6,296 nt of DNA from Lutibacter sp. (GCA_004195315.1 SDWL01000127.1:1-6296), one strand, 5' to 3'; positions 1 to 6,293 are shown, counted from the stretch's first letter. The notes: a model not told the origin generated them from the letters alone. Program-made: numbers and translations.

Positions 1-203
1 GTTTCTAGAAAAGTTTCCTTATCAAATGGTTTTAGATCAGAATATTCTTGTCCAGTTCCAACATAAAGAACTGGTGTAGAAGTGACTTTCACAATTGACA
101 AAGCAGCACCACCTTTTGCATCTGCATCACTTTTTGTCAAAATAGAAGCATTGAATTTTACACGTTCAAAGAATTCTCGTGCTTGATTAACAGTATCATT
201 TCC
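1..203 (-). pseudogene. ftsY: C-terminal fragment of archaeal-type signal recognition particle receptor FtsY (broken, runs off left edge)
   Basis: The minus-strand frame open from 290 to 1 encodes the late GTPase region of FtsY, the SRP receptor that docks ribosome-SRP complexes at the membrane. Visible in order: GNDTVNQAREF (about 203-171), the guanine-specificity motif TKSD (137-126) running into DADAKGGAAL, then GTGQEYSDLKPFD, ending at FLE at the window edge. TKSDADAKGGAALSI is the archaeal form; bacterial FtsY usually reads TKLDGTAKGG, so this does not look like a Bacteroidota ftsY. The P-loop, the DTAGR motif and the NG-domain N-terminus are absent: upstream of GNDTV the frame loses FtsY similarity and meets a stop at 291-293, and it contains no ATG. 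Family identity is strong; thaumarchaeal origin is only a guess. The setting beside flavobacterial genes suggests a chimeric join rather than a working gene. Confidence 0.75.
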
Positions 204-290
204 ACTATTTAAATTTAAAATATCATCATTTGCAGTTCCTGTAATGGAGAATTTTTTGGAAACTTTTTTCCAAATTTCTATATTCCACTT
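204..290 (-). other. In-frame upstream extension of the FtsY fragment with two RTX-like nonapeptides; origin unclear
   Basis: This continues the open frame of the FtsY fragment upstream but does not resemble FtsY, where DTAGR and a hydrophobic strand would be expected. It reads GTANDDILN (239-213), followed by LNSGNDTVN, whose second half already lies in the FtsY homology (to 186). Both fit the RTX calcium-binding pattern GGxGxDxUx loosely. It could be the edge of an unrelated RTX-type gene joined at the shared GNDTV coding sequence, or a chance match. No start codon is present and the frame is closed by a stop at 291-293. Confidence 0.25.
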
Positions 291-303
291 TCAAAAAACG
301 AGA

Positions 304-336
304 TTGCTAAAAAAATCAAATCTTTTTATACCTTTA
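304..336 (+). promoter_or_regulatory. Candidate Bacteroidota-type promoter for the acyl-CoA carboxylase operon
   Basis: TTG at 304-306 and TAccTTTa at 329-336 are 22 bases apart. They resemble the Bacteroidota -33 (TTTG) and -7 (TAnnTTTG) elements with one mismatch in the -7 box. Transcription would begin around 343, leaving a leader of about 30 bases before the ATG at 373. In such AT-rich DNA a match of this quality can arise by chance. Confidence 0.3.
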
Positions 337-372
337 AAAATTATCTGATTAACGTCAATAATTTCAACTTCT

Positions 373-858
373 ATGGAGCAAAATTTTAAAGTAAAGGTAA
401 ATGACTCGTTTAATTACGATTTTAAAAAATCTGATATCAATGAATTAGATGTTTTAAAACTCTCAGAGTCTAAATTCCACGTATTAAACAACCACAAATC
501 TTTCGATATTAAAATAGAAAAATCTGATTTTCTAAAAAAAGAATATACTATCCAAGTTAATTCTAACAACTACACCGTTAAAATTTCCAATCAATTAGAT
601 ATACTCATTAAAGAAATGGGATTTTCAATAGGCTCAACTAAAAAAGCGAATGATATTAAGGCGCCAATGCCAGGTCTTATTTTAAGTATAAATGTAAAGG
701 AAGGTCAGAAAGTAAAAGAAGGAGAAACTTTGTTAATTCTTGAAGCTATGAAAATGGAAAATGCCATTGGCTCTCCAAAAGATGGCATTATAAAATCCAT
801 TCTTATAAAAAGTGGTGAAACCGTTGAAAAAGGTGAACTTATTATTGAATTTGAATAA
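373..858 (+). CDS. Biotin carboxyl carrier protein of an acyl-CoA (propionyl-CoA) carboxylase
   Basis: This 161-residue cytoplasmic protein carries the biotin that shuttles CO2 between the next two gene products. The C-terminal biotinyl domain (about 93-161) opens with APMPG (97-101) and has the biotinylation motif EAMKMEN (124-130), the lysine being K127. It closes on the GxxVxxGxLLxEFE-like hairpin expected of the fold. Residues 1-90 are not the usual Ala/Pro-rich AccB linker but an alternation of short beta strands (FKVKVN, KFHVLNN, YTIQVN, YTVKIS) ending in LDILIKEMGF. By recall this resembles the BT domain that joins carboxylase and carrier in propionyl-CoA carboxylase alpha chains. The ATG at 373 is the natural start, about 30 bases after a candidate promoter, with no Shine-Dalgarno sequence. 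The biotin carboxylase gene follows after 51 bases on the same strand, so it is the first gene of a three-gene operon. Confidence 0.93.
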   Translation: MEQNFKVKVNDSFNYDFKKSDINELDVLKLSESKFHVLNNHKSFDIKIEKSDFLKKEYTIQVNSNNYTVKISNQLDILIKEMGFSIGSTKKANDIKAPMPGLILSINVKEGQKVKEGETLLILEAMKMENAIGSPKDGIIKSILIKSGETVEKGELIIEFE

Positions 859-909
859 GACTTCTGCTCTATTCATTTTTTAATTTCTAAAATATTAAAC
901 TGCATTTAA

Positions 910-2352
910 ATGAAAAAAATATTAATCGCAAACAGAGGTGAAATAGCCATTAGAGTGATGAAAACCGCTCAAAAAATGGGTATTAAAACAGTTGCTGTAT
1001 ATTCAGAAGCTGATAGAAATGCACCTCACGTTAGATTTGCTGATGAAGCTGTTTGTATAGGCGAAGCACCTTCAAACAAATCGTATCTTTTAGGAGATAA
1101 AATTATTGAAGAAGCAAAAAAATTGAATGTAGACGGAATTCATCCTGGGTATGGTTTCTTAAGTGAAAATGCAAATTTCGCTGAATTATGCGAACAAAAT
1201 AATATTATATTTATTGGTCCAAAATCTAAATCAATTAGAATGATGGGCGATAAATTGGCAGCAAAAGATGCCGTTAAAGATTATAATATTCCAATGGTTC
1301 CTGGTGTTGATAGAGCTGTAACTGACCCTAAAGAAGCTTCTGAAATTGCTAGAACAATTGGGTTTCCAATTTTAATAAAAGCTTCTGCAGGTGGTGGTGG
1401 GAAAGGAATGCGTATTGTAGAAAAAGAAAAAGATGTAGAAGAACAAATGGCAAGAGCAATAAGTGAAGCTACTTCAGCCTTTGGTGATGGCTCAGTTTTT
1501 ATTGAAAAATATATTACTTCCCCTCGTCATATAGAAATTCAAGTTTTAGCTGATAGTCACGGAAATGTGTTACACTTCTTTGAAAGAGAATGTAGTGTTC
1601 AACGCCGTCATCAAAAAGTAGTGGAAGAGGCTCCATCTTCAATTTTAACACCTGAATTAAGAGAAGAAATGGGCCAAGCAGCCATTAAAGTTGCAAAATC
1701 TTGTGATTATTTAGGTGCTGGTACCGTTGAATTTTTAGTTGACAGCAACTTAAATTTCTATTTTTTAGAAATGAATACTCGTTTACAAGTTGAACATCCA
1801 GTAACGGAATTAATTTCTGGTGTAGATTTGGTAGAACTTCAAATTAAAATTGCGCAAGGAGAAGCAATTTCAATAAAACAAGAAGCTCTCAAAATAAATG
1901 GCCATGCACTAGAATTACGTGTATATGCTGAAGATCCAATGAATAATTTTTTACCAAGTATAGGAAATTTAAGCACCTATAAAATTCCAATTGGCGAAGG
2001 CATTAGAGTTGATGATGGTTATGAAGAAGGAATGGATATTCCCATTTATTACGACCCAATGATTTCTAAATTAATTACTTATGGAAAATCTAGAGATGAA
2101 GCTATTCAATTAATGATAAAAGCTATTGATAACTATAAAATTGAAGGTGTTAAAACAACCTTGCCCTTTGGTAAATTTGTATGCCAACATGAAGCTTTTA
2201 TTTCAGGAAATTTTGATACGCATTTTGTAAAAAATTATTACACTCCTGAAAAGCTACAAGCTGGTTTAGATGAAGAAGCTAAAATAGCTGCTTTACTCGC
2301 ATTAAAAATATATTTCGAAGATCAAAAAGTGATAAAAGTTCCTTTTAACTAA
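910..2352 (+). CDS. accC: Biotin carboxylase subunit of acyl-CoA carboxylase
   Basis: This enzyme carboxylates the biotin on the carrier protein using ATP and bicarbonate. At 480 residues it is about 30 longer than E. coli AccC (449); the extra length is a C-terminal tail after about 445. Domains in order: N-terminal carboxylase domain (IANRGEIAIRV, 6-16; HPGYGFLSEN, 78-87), ATP-grasp domain with the glycine-rich loop KASAGGGGKGM (157-167), and C-terminal carboxylase domain (GHALELRVYAEDP, 331-343). Residues matching the E. coli active site are all present: K115, K157, H207, K236 in RRHQKVVEEAP, E274, E287, N289, R291, E295 and R337. It stands alone, not fused to the carrier, which is encoded just upstream. 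The carboxyltransferase gene begins 21 bases after the stop, so co-transcription is very likely. The same chain could in principle also serve acetyl-CoA carboxylase. Confidence 0.95.
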   Translation: MKKILIANRGEIAIRVMKTAQKMGIKTVAVYSEADRNAPHVRFADEAVCIGEAPSNKSYLLGDKIIEEAKKLNVDGIHPGYGFLSENANFAELCEQNNIIFIGPKSKSIRMMGDKLAAKDAVKDYNIPMVPGVDRAVTDPKEASEIARTIGFPILIKASAGGGGKGMRIVEKEKDVEEQMARAISEATSAFGDGSVFIEKYITSPRHIEIQVLADSHGNVLHFFERECSVQRRHQKVVEEAPSSILTPELREEMGQAAIKVAKSCDYLGAGTVEFLVDSNLNFYFLEMNTRLQVEHPVTELISGVDLVELQIKIAQGEAISIKQEALKINGHALELRVYAEDPMNNFLPSIGNLSTYKIPIGEGIRVDDGYEEGMDIPIYYDPMISKLITYGKSRDEAIQLMIKAIDNYKIEGVKTTLPFGKFVCQHEAFISGNFDTHFVKNYYTPEKLQAGLDEEAKIAALLALKIYFEDQKVIKVPFN

Positions 2353-2373
2353 TTAATTGTATAATTCAAAAGT

Positions 2374-3915
2374 ATGGATTCAAAAGTTGAAAAATTAAAT
2401 AAAAGAGTTGCATTAGCTCATTTAGGTGGTGGAGAAGAACGAATTAAAAAACAACACGTAAATAAAAAATTAACTGCAAGAGAACGTGTAGACTATTTAT
2501 TAGACGAAGGGTCTTTTGAAGAAATGGGTGCTTTAGTAACACATAGAACCACCGATTTTGGAATGGAAAATGAAATCTATTTTGGTGATGGTGTTGTAAC
2601 GGGTTACGGAACTATAAATGGAAGATTGGTTTATGTTTTTGCTCAAGATTTTACTGTTTTTGGTGGCGCTTTATCTGAAACTCACGCTGAAAAAATTTGT
2701 AAAATAATGGATCAAGCTGTAAAAGTTGGAGCACCTGTAATTGGTTTAAACGATTCTGGAGGTGCAAGAATTCAAGAAGGAGTGAGATCACTTGGTGGTT
2801 ATGCTGATATTTTTTACAGAAATGTACAAGCTTCAGGTGTAATTCCTCAACTTTCTGCGATTATGGGACCTTGTGCCGGCGGTGCCGTTTATTCTCCTGC
2901 TATGACCGATTTCACCCTTATGGTTGAAGACACAAGTTATATGTTTGTAACAGGCCCAAATGTAGTAAAAACAGTAACCAATGAAGAAGTTACGGCCGAA
3001 GAGTTGGGTGGTGCAAGTACACATTCAACAAAATCGGGTGTTACACATATAACCTCAGCAAATGACATTCATTGTTTAGAAGATGTAAAAACTTTATTGA
3101 GTTACATTCCTCAAAATAATAAAGAAACTACTAAAAAACTACCTTATGAAATTGGTGATGAATTAAGAATAAATCTTGAAACTATTATTCCTAAAAATCA
3201 TAATAAACCTTATGACATGCACAATGTTATTAAAGGCATTATTGATGAAAATTCATTTTTTGAAATTCATAAAGATTTCGCAGGAAATATTCTGGTAGGG
3301 TTTGCTCGTTTAGCAGGTAGAAGTATTGGAATAGTTGCCAACCAACCAATGATTTTAGCTGGATGTTTAGATGTAAATAGCTCAGTAAAAGCGGCTCGTT
3401 TTACACGTTTTTGCGATTGTTTTAACATCCCTTTATTGGTATTGGTTGATGTACCAGGATTTTTACCTGGAACAGACCAAGAATGGAATGCAATTATAAC
3501 AAATGGTGCTAAATTATTGTATGCTTTAAGCGAAGCTACTGTTCCTAGAATTACCTTAATTACACGTAAAGCATATGGTGGCGCTTATGATGTTATGAAT
3601 TCTAAACATATTGGGGCAGATATGAATTTTGCTTGGCCAACAGCGGAAATTGCTGTAATGGGCGCAAAAGGAGCAGCTGAAATTATTTTTAAAAATGAAA
3701 TTAAATCAGCCGAAAATCCTGAAGAAAAATTGAAAGAAAAAGAAGCTGAATATGCTTACAAATTTGCCAATCCGTACGGAGCTGCAGGACGTGGTTTTAT
3801 TGATGAAGTAATTTACCCTAAAAACACGCGAAGAAAATTAATAAAAGCATTTCAAATGTTAGAAGGCAAAGAAGCAAACTTACCAAAAAGGAAGCATGGT
3901 AATATCCCTTTGTAA
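2374..3915 (+). CDS. pccB: Carboxyltransferase (beta) subunit, propionyl-CoA carboxylase type
   Basis: This 513-residue subunit transfers the carboxyl group from carboxybiotin to an acyl-CoA, most likely propionyl-CoA, yielding methylmalonyl-CoA. It has the two-crotonase-fold layout of the PccB/MmdA family. The N-terminal half (about 30-250) carries LTARERVDYLLDEGSF, NDSGGARIQEG (126-136) and GPCAGGAVYSPA (165-176). The C-terminal half (about 270-510) carries VDVPGFLPG (358-366), RKAYGGAYDVM (398-408) and FAWPTAEIAVMGAKG (419-433), ending KHGNIPL. The glycine pairs at 169-170 and 402-403 fit the two oxyanion holes. D406 lies where an Asp is reported to favour propionyl-CoA in Streptomyces PccB (from memory). 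It resembles mitochondrial PCCB closely through its C-terminus. Homologues are often named MmdA (methylmalonyl-CoA decarboxylase alpha), but the adjacent biotin carboxylase argues for a carboxylase. It is the last gene of the operon. Confidence 0.93.
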   Translation: MDSKVEKLNKRVALAHLGGGEERIKKQHVNKKLTARERVDYLLDEGSFEEMGALVTHRTTDFGMENEIYFGDGVVTGYGTINGRLVYVFAQDFTVFGGALSETHAEKICKIMDQAVKVGAPVIGLNDSGGARIQEGVRSLGGYADIFYRNVQASGVIPQLSAIMGPCAGGAVYSPAMTDFTLMVEDTSYMFVTGPNVVKTVTNEEVTAEELGGASTHSTKSGVTHITSANDIHCLEDVKTLLSYIPQNNKETTKKLPYEIGDELRINLETIIPKNHNKPYDMHNVIKGIIDENSFFEIHKDFAGNILVGFARLAGRSIGIVANQPMILAGCLDVNSSVKAARFTRFCDCFNIPLLVLVDVPGFLPGTDQEWNAIITNGAKLLYALSEATVPRITLITRKAYGGAYDVMNSKHIGADMNFAWPTAEIAVMGAKGAAEIIFKNEIKSAENPEEKLKEKEAEYAYKFANPYGAAGRGFIDEVIYPKNTRRKLIKAFQMLEGKEANLPKRKHGNIPL

Positions 3916-3930
3916 TTACTTGATTTAAAC

Positions 3931-4095
3931 AGAAAAAGGCTGTCTAAAAAGTAAAATTTTATCACATATTGAGCTCTTCGAAATATTTTAAATAATTGAT
4001 AATTTAAGTCAAATTAGACATGCTCAGTTTGACATCGATAGGCTCAATTTGACAAAAATAATTTTATTCACTTTTTAAACTGCTACTTTTTTGTA
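3931..4095 (+). repeat. Degenerate long inverted repeat (MITE- or REP-like) between convergent operons
   Basis: The left arm (3931-3976), read forward, matches the reverse complement of 4041-4095 in gapped blocks: AAAAAG..GC, TAAAAAGT, AAAATT, and an outer-to-inner end in ATTGAGC. The arms are about 45-55 bases with a spacer of about 65. Transcribed, it would fold into a long imperfect cruciform. The left arm contains GGCTGTCTAAAAAGT, which I recall (unchecked) as a recurring intergenic motif in flavobacteria, together with GAGC...TCGAAAT-like pieces. No transposase or other ORF lies within. It occupies most of the 311-base gap between pccB and clpS and may also act as a weak terminator. Decay of the arms suggests an old insertion. 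Confidence 0.5.
4022..4054 (+). repeat. Two-copy 13-bp direct repeat inside the inverted-repeat element
   Basis: GCTCAGTTTGACA (4022-4034) and GCTCAATTTGACA (4042-4054) match at 12 of 13 bases with a 20-base period. A third piece, GTCAAATT (4008-4015), is the exact reverse complement of AATTTGAC (4046-4053), so a local hairpin is also possible. Confidence 0.6.
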
Positions 4096-4194
4096 AGTTT
4101 CTGTTTTTTTGAACGACTAAACACAGAAGAGTTTTTAATTATAATAAAATTTACTTTTTATTAATAATGTTCTTTTGGTTAGTTAACTCTTTGG

Positions 4195-4228
4195 AAAAAG
4201 TCAATATTCTAAATATTGGCTTTTTTTT
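4195..4228. terminator. Bidirectional rho-independent terminator after clpS, facing the carboxylase operon
   Basis: AAAAAGTCAATATT (4195-4208) pairs over 14 positions (one G-T wobble) with AATATTGGCTTTTT (4212-4225) around a CTA loop. On the plus strand eight T follow GGC (4221-4228); on the minus strand the stem is followed by TTTTT. It overlaps the clpS stop codon at 4227-4229, so it should end the tpiA-prmA-clpS transcript. On the plus strand it could stop readthrough from pccB, whose stop is about 280 bases away. Confidence 0.75.
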
Positions 4229-4502
4229 ATATTATTTCTGCAGAAAGTCCTTTTGATAATAACATAGTACAACGTGGTTTTAAATCGTTATATTCACCTG
4301 TTTTAACAGTACATTTACCTTTGTAATGTACTAAAATCGCGCATTGCTCGGCTTGTTCTAATGTGTGTTCACAAACATCTATCAATGAATCAATTACATG
4401 GTCAAAAGTATTTACATCATCATTAAATAAAACAATCTCATTCAGATTGGTTTCTTTTTCCAATACATCAACTTCTTCTTGTATTTTTCTCTTTGTACTC
4501 AT
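4227..4502 (-). CDS. clpS: ClpS, adaptor protein for the ClpA/ClpC protease
   Basis: This 91-residue cytoplasmic adaptor recognises proteins with destabilising N-terminal residues (N-end rule) and hands them to the Clp unfoldase-protease. After a charged, flexible N-terminus (1-20) the ClpS core begins at EIVLFNDDVNTFDHVIDSL. N27 and D28-D29 match the N-degron pocket (NDD) and H59 in ILVHYKGKC matches the pocket histidine; the N27-H59 spacing of 32 equals that of N34-H66 in E. coli ClpS. The length fits the family (about 90-110). The ATG at 4502 comes 16 bases after the prmA stop, so the two are surely co-transcribed, and a strong hairpin terminator begins at its stop codon. In many proteobacteria clpS sits beside clpA; here no clpA/clpC is visible. 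Confidence 0.93.
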   Translation of the reverse strand: MSTKRKIQEEVDVLEKETNLNEIVLFNDDVNTFDHVIDSLIDVCEHTLEQAEQCAILVHYKGKCTVKTGEYNDLKPRCTMLLSKGLSAEII

Positions 4503-4518
4503 GGTGCTAAATTAGTAA

Positions 4519-5349
4519 TTATTTTATATACTTCAAAGATACCCAGTTATTTCGCTCAATTGTTTTATCTAAAGTCAAACCATATTTTGAAACTTCCGCA
4601 TCAATTATTGGAATATCTTCTTGATAAAATCCGCTAAATAAAATAATACCATCATCATTTAAACAATTCATATATGAAACCATATCATTTAGTAAAATAT
4701 TTCTGTTAATATTAGCTATTATAACATCATATTTTTTATTCATTAAAATTGAAGCATCTCCTTCAAAAACTGAAATATATTTACAATTATTTCGTTCTAC
4801 ATTTTCTAAAGAATTTTCATAACACCAGGTATCAATATCTATAGCATCAATTGGTTTTGCACCTTTCATCTCAGCAAAAATGGCTAAAATTCCAGTTCCG
4901 CAACCCATATCCAATATTTTTTTATTGGCTAAATCTAATTGCAATAAATGTTGAACCATCATATGTGTAGTTTCATGATGCCCAGTACCAAAACTCATTT
5001 TTGGTTCAATAATAATATCGTATTTTAAATTAGGATTTTCGTGAAAAGGGGCTCTAATGCTCACTAAATCATCTACTACAATTTGGTTAAAGTTTTTTTC
5101 CCATTCACTATTCCAATTAATTTGTTCAATCACTTCTTCTTCAAAAGTAATTTTAAACTCACTAGAATTTAAAATTTGGATATTCTTTAAAATTTCAGCA
5201 TTCCAATCATTTTCTTGAATGTAGGCATTTACTCCATCTTCATTTTCCACAAAACTTTCAAAGCCTTTTTCACCCAATTGAGCTATTAAAATTTCAGTTG
5301 CTGGTTCTTTAGGTGATACTTTAAAAATATATCCAATATAATTTATCAT
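4519..5349 (-). CDS. prmA: Ribosomal protein L11 methyltransferase PrmA
   Basis: This SAM-dependent methyltransferase of 276 residues trimethylates ribosomal protein L11 in E. coli and relatives; it acts in the cytoplasm. Residues 1-75 form the small N-terminal domain that recognises L11, ending near INWNSEWEKNF (77-87). The PrmA hallmark MSFGTGHHETT occupies 118-128, and SAM motif I ILDMGCGTG 145-153. The motif II acidic stretch is AIDID (169-173), and IANINRNIL (211-219) corresponds to the N-(I/L/P)-type post-motif, where this family reads NI. It is slightly shorter than E. coli PrmA (about 293). The ATG at 5349 gives the usual MINYIGYIF-type opening. It follows tpiA after 93 bases that include a hairpin, and precedes clpS by 16 bases. 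The flavobacterial substrate is inferred from the family. Confidence 0.92.
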   Translation of the reverse strand: MINYIGYIFKVSPKEPATEILIAQLGEKGFESFVENEDGVNAYIQENDWNAEILKNIQILNSSEFKITFEEEVIEQINWNSEWEKNFNQIVVDDLVSIRAPFHENPNLKYDIIIEPKMSFGTGHHETTHMMVQHLLQLDLANKKILDMGCGTGILAIFAEMKGAKPIDAIDIDTWCYENSLENVERNNCKYISVFEGDASILMNKKYDVIIANINRNILLNDMVSYMNCLNDDGIILFSGFYQEDIPIIDAEVSKYGLTLDKTIERNNWVSLKYIK

Positions 5350-5371
5350 ACTTATAATTTATTACAAAATG

Positions 5372-5411
5372 CAAAAATACGGTTTCCTTTCATAATGAAA
5401 GAAAACCGTAT
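5372..5411 (-). terminator. Hairpin terminator or attenuator between tpiA and prmA
   Basis: ATACGGTTTCCTTTC (5377-5391) pairs with GAAAGAAAACCGTAT (5397-5411) at 14 of 15 positions around an ATAAT loop. Read on the minus strand the stem lies 31 bases after the tpiA stop and is followed by a run of T, the form of a rho-independent terminator. Because prmA starts only 22 bases beyond, it either ends tpiA transcripts or attenuates readthrough into prmA-clpS. The last bases, minus-strand TATTTTTG (5379-5372), also match the Bacteroidota -7 consensus TAnnTTTG and could start a short-leader prmA transcript, though I see no good -33 box. Confidence 0.7.
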
Positions 5412-5442
5412 CTATATTTTATACTATTTTTTTAAAATCTAA

Positions 5443-6201
5443 TTAGAATGATTTTACTAATTCAATAAAATCATCTGCATTTAAGGCTGCACCACCAATT
5501 AAACCACCATCGACATCTTCTTTTGAAAATATTTCTTTAGCATTAGAGGGTTTTACACTTCCACCATATAAAATGGAAACATTATTAGCTACTTCCTGAT
5601 TGTATTTATCGGCAACAATTTTTCTTATAAAAGCGTGCATTTCCTGGGCTTGTTCTGGCGAAGCAGTTTCTCCTGTTCCAATTGCCCAAACTGGTTCGTA
5701 AGCCAAAATGATATTATCCCAAGCTGAAGCTTCTAAATGAAATAAGCCATTTTTTATTTGACTTTCAACAACGCTAAAATGTTTTTCCGACTTTCTATCT
5801 TCTAAAACTTCTCCGAAGCAAAAAATAACTTCTAATTTATTTTCTAAAGCTGCATTTACTTTTTCAGCTAAAATTACATCTGTTTCACCAAAATATTCGC
5901 GTCTTTCTGAATGACCTAAAATCACAATATTTACACCTACTGATTTTAACATTTCTGCTGAAATTTCACCTGTAAAAGCACCACTTTTAGCCTGATGCAT
6001 ATTTTGAGCAGCAACTTCAACCTTAGTTCCTTTAGCTTTATATGCTACTTTTTGTAAACTAACAAATGTAGGAGCAACAATTACTCTAGTATCTTTAAGC
6101 GACTTCTTTTTTAATTTTTTGGTAATTTTTTTCACCAAAGATTTAGAAGCGTCTAAATCGTTATTCATTTTCCAGTTACCTGCAACTATTTGTTTTCTCA
6201 T
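5443..6201 (-). CDS. tpiA: Triosephosphate isomerase
   Basis: TpiA interconverts dihydroxyacetone phosphate and glyceraldehyde 3-phosphate in glycolysis and gluconeogenesis, as a cytoplasmic (beta/alpha)8-barrel homodimer. The 252-residue length is standard. Catalytic positions are intact: N9 and K11 in GNWKMN (8-13), H97 in ILGHSERR (94-101) and E169 in AYEPVWAIGTG (167-177). That last stretch also contains the flexible phosphate-gripping loop 6. The phosphate-binding YGGSVKP (212-218) and GGLIGGAAL (232-240) follow. A lysine-rich stretch (24-36) in the first helices is the only compositional oddity. The ATG at 6201 gives the normal MRKQIVAGNWKMN opening; no Shine-Dalgarno sequence precedes it. 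It heads the minus-strand tpiA-prmA-clpS run, an order I recall from other Bacteroidota, and is separated from prmA by a hairpin. Confidence 0.97.
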   Translation of the reverse strand: MRKQIVAGNWKMNNDLDASKSLVKKITKKLKKKSLKDTRVIVAPTFVSLQKVAYKAKGTKVEVAAQNMHQAKSGAFTGEISAEMLKSVGVNIVILGHSERREYFGETDVILAEKVNAALENKLEVIFCFGEVLEDRKSEKHFSVVESQIKNGLFHLEASAWDNIILAYEPVWAIGTGETASPEQAQEMHAFIRKIVADKYNQEVANNVSILYGGSVKPSNAKEIFSKEDVDGGLIGGAALNADDFIELVKSF

Positions 6202-6239
6202 GGTATTATATTTAACTTTTATCTTTCTAATTAATCCTA

Positions 6240-6293
6240 CAAATTTACAATTTAATGCTCAAAAATAAACCTAATAATTGTATGATTGCGCAA
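6240..6293 (-). promoter_or_regulatory. Candidate promoter region for tpiA with two TAnnTTTG motifs
   Basis: On the minus strand TATTTTTG (6267-6260) and TAAATTTG (6247-6240) both match the Bacteroidota -7 consensus TAnnTTTG exactly. For the first, a TTG at 6293-6291 is 23 bases upstream, at the limit of accepted spacing. For the second, the nearest TTTG (6263-6260) is only 12 bases upstream. Starts near 6253 or 6233 would give leaders of about 50 or 30 bases to the ATG at 6201. Confidence 0.4.

Noticed and set aside
244..348. A 34-codon plus-strand open frame beginning ATGGAGAATTTT
   Set aside because: It is short, of low complexity (F/L/I/K), sits over the suspected junction and has no recognisable motif.
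295..371. Minus-strand open stretch reading EVEIIDVNQIIFKGIKRF, considered as the upstream part of FtsY in another frame
   Set aside because: It contains no DTAGR, P-loop or other FtsY motif, so a simple frameshift does not restore the gene.
859..909. Possible regulatory element between the carrier and biotin carboxylase genes
   Set aside because: The 51 bases hold no hairpin, TAnnTTTG box or repeat; it reads as an ordinary spacer within an operon.
2833..3024. A 63-codon minus-strand open frame inside pccB
   Set aside because: It lies wholly opposite the well-conserved pccB coding sequence, its Cys/Tyr/His-rich product matches nothing I recognise, and it has no supporting promoter or neighbours.
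4096..4194. Possible small gene or RNA in the rest of the pccB-clpS gap
   Set aside because: It is T- and A-rich with stops in all frames I checked and only weak AT hairpins; nothing supports a gene or structured RNA.
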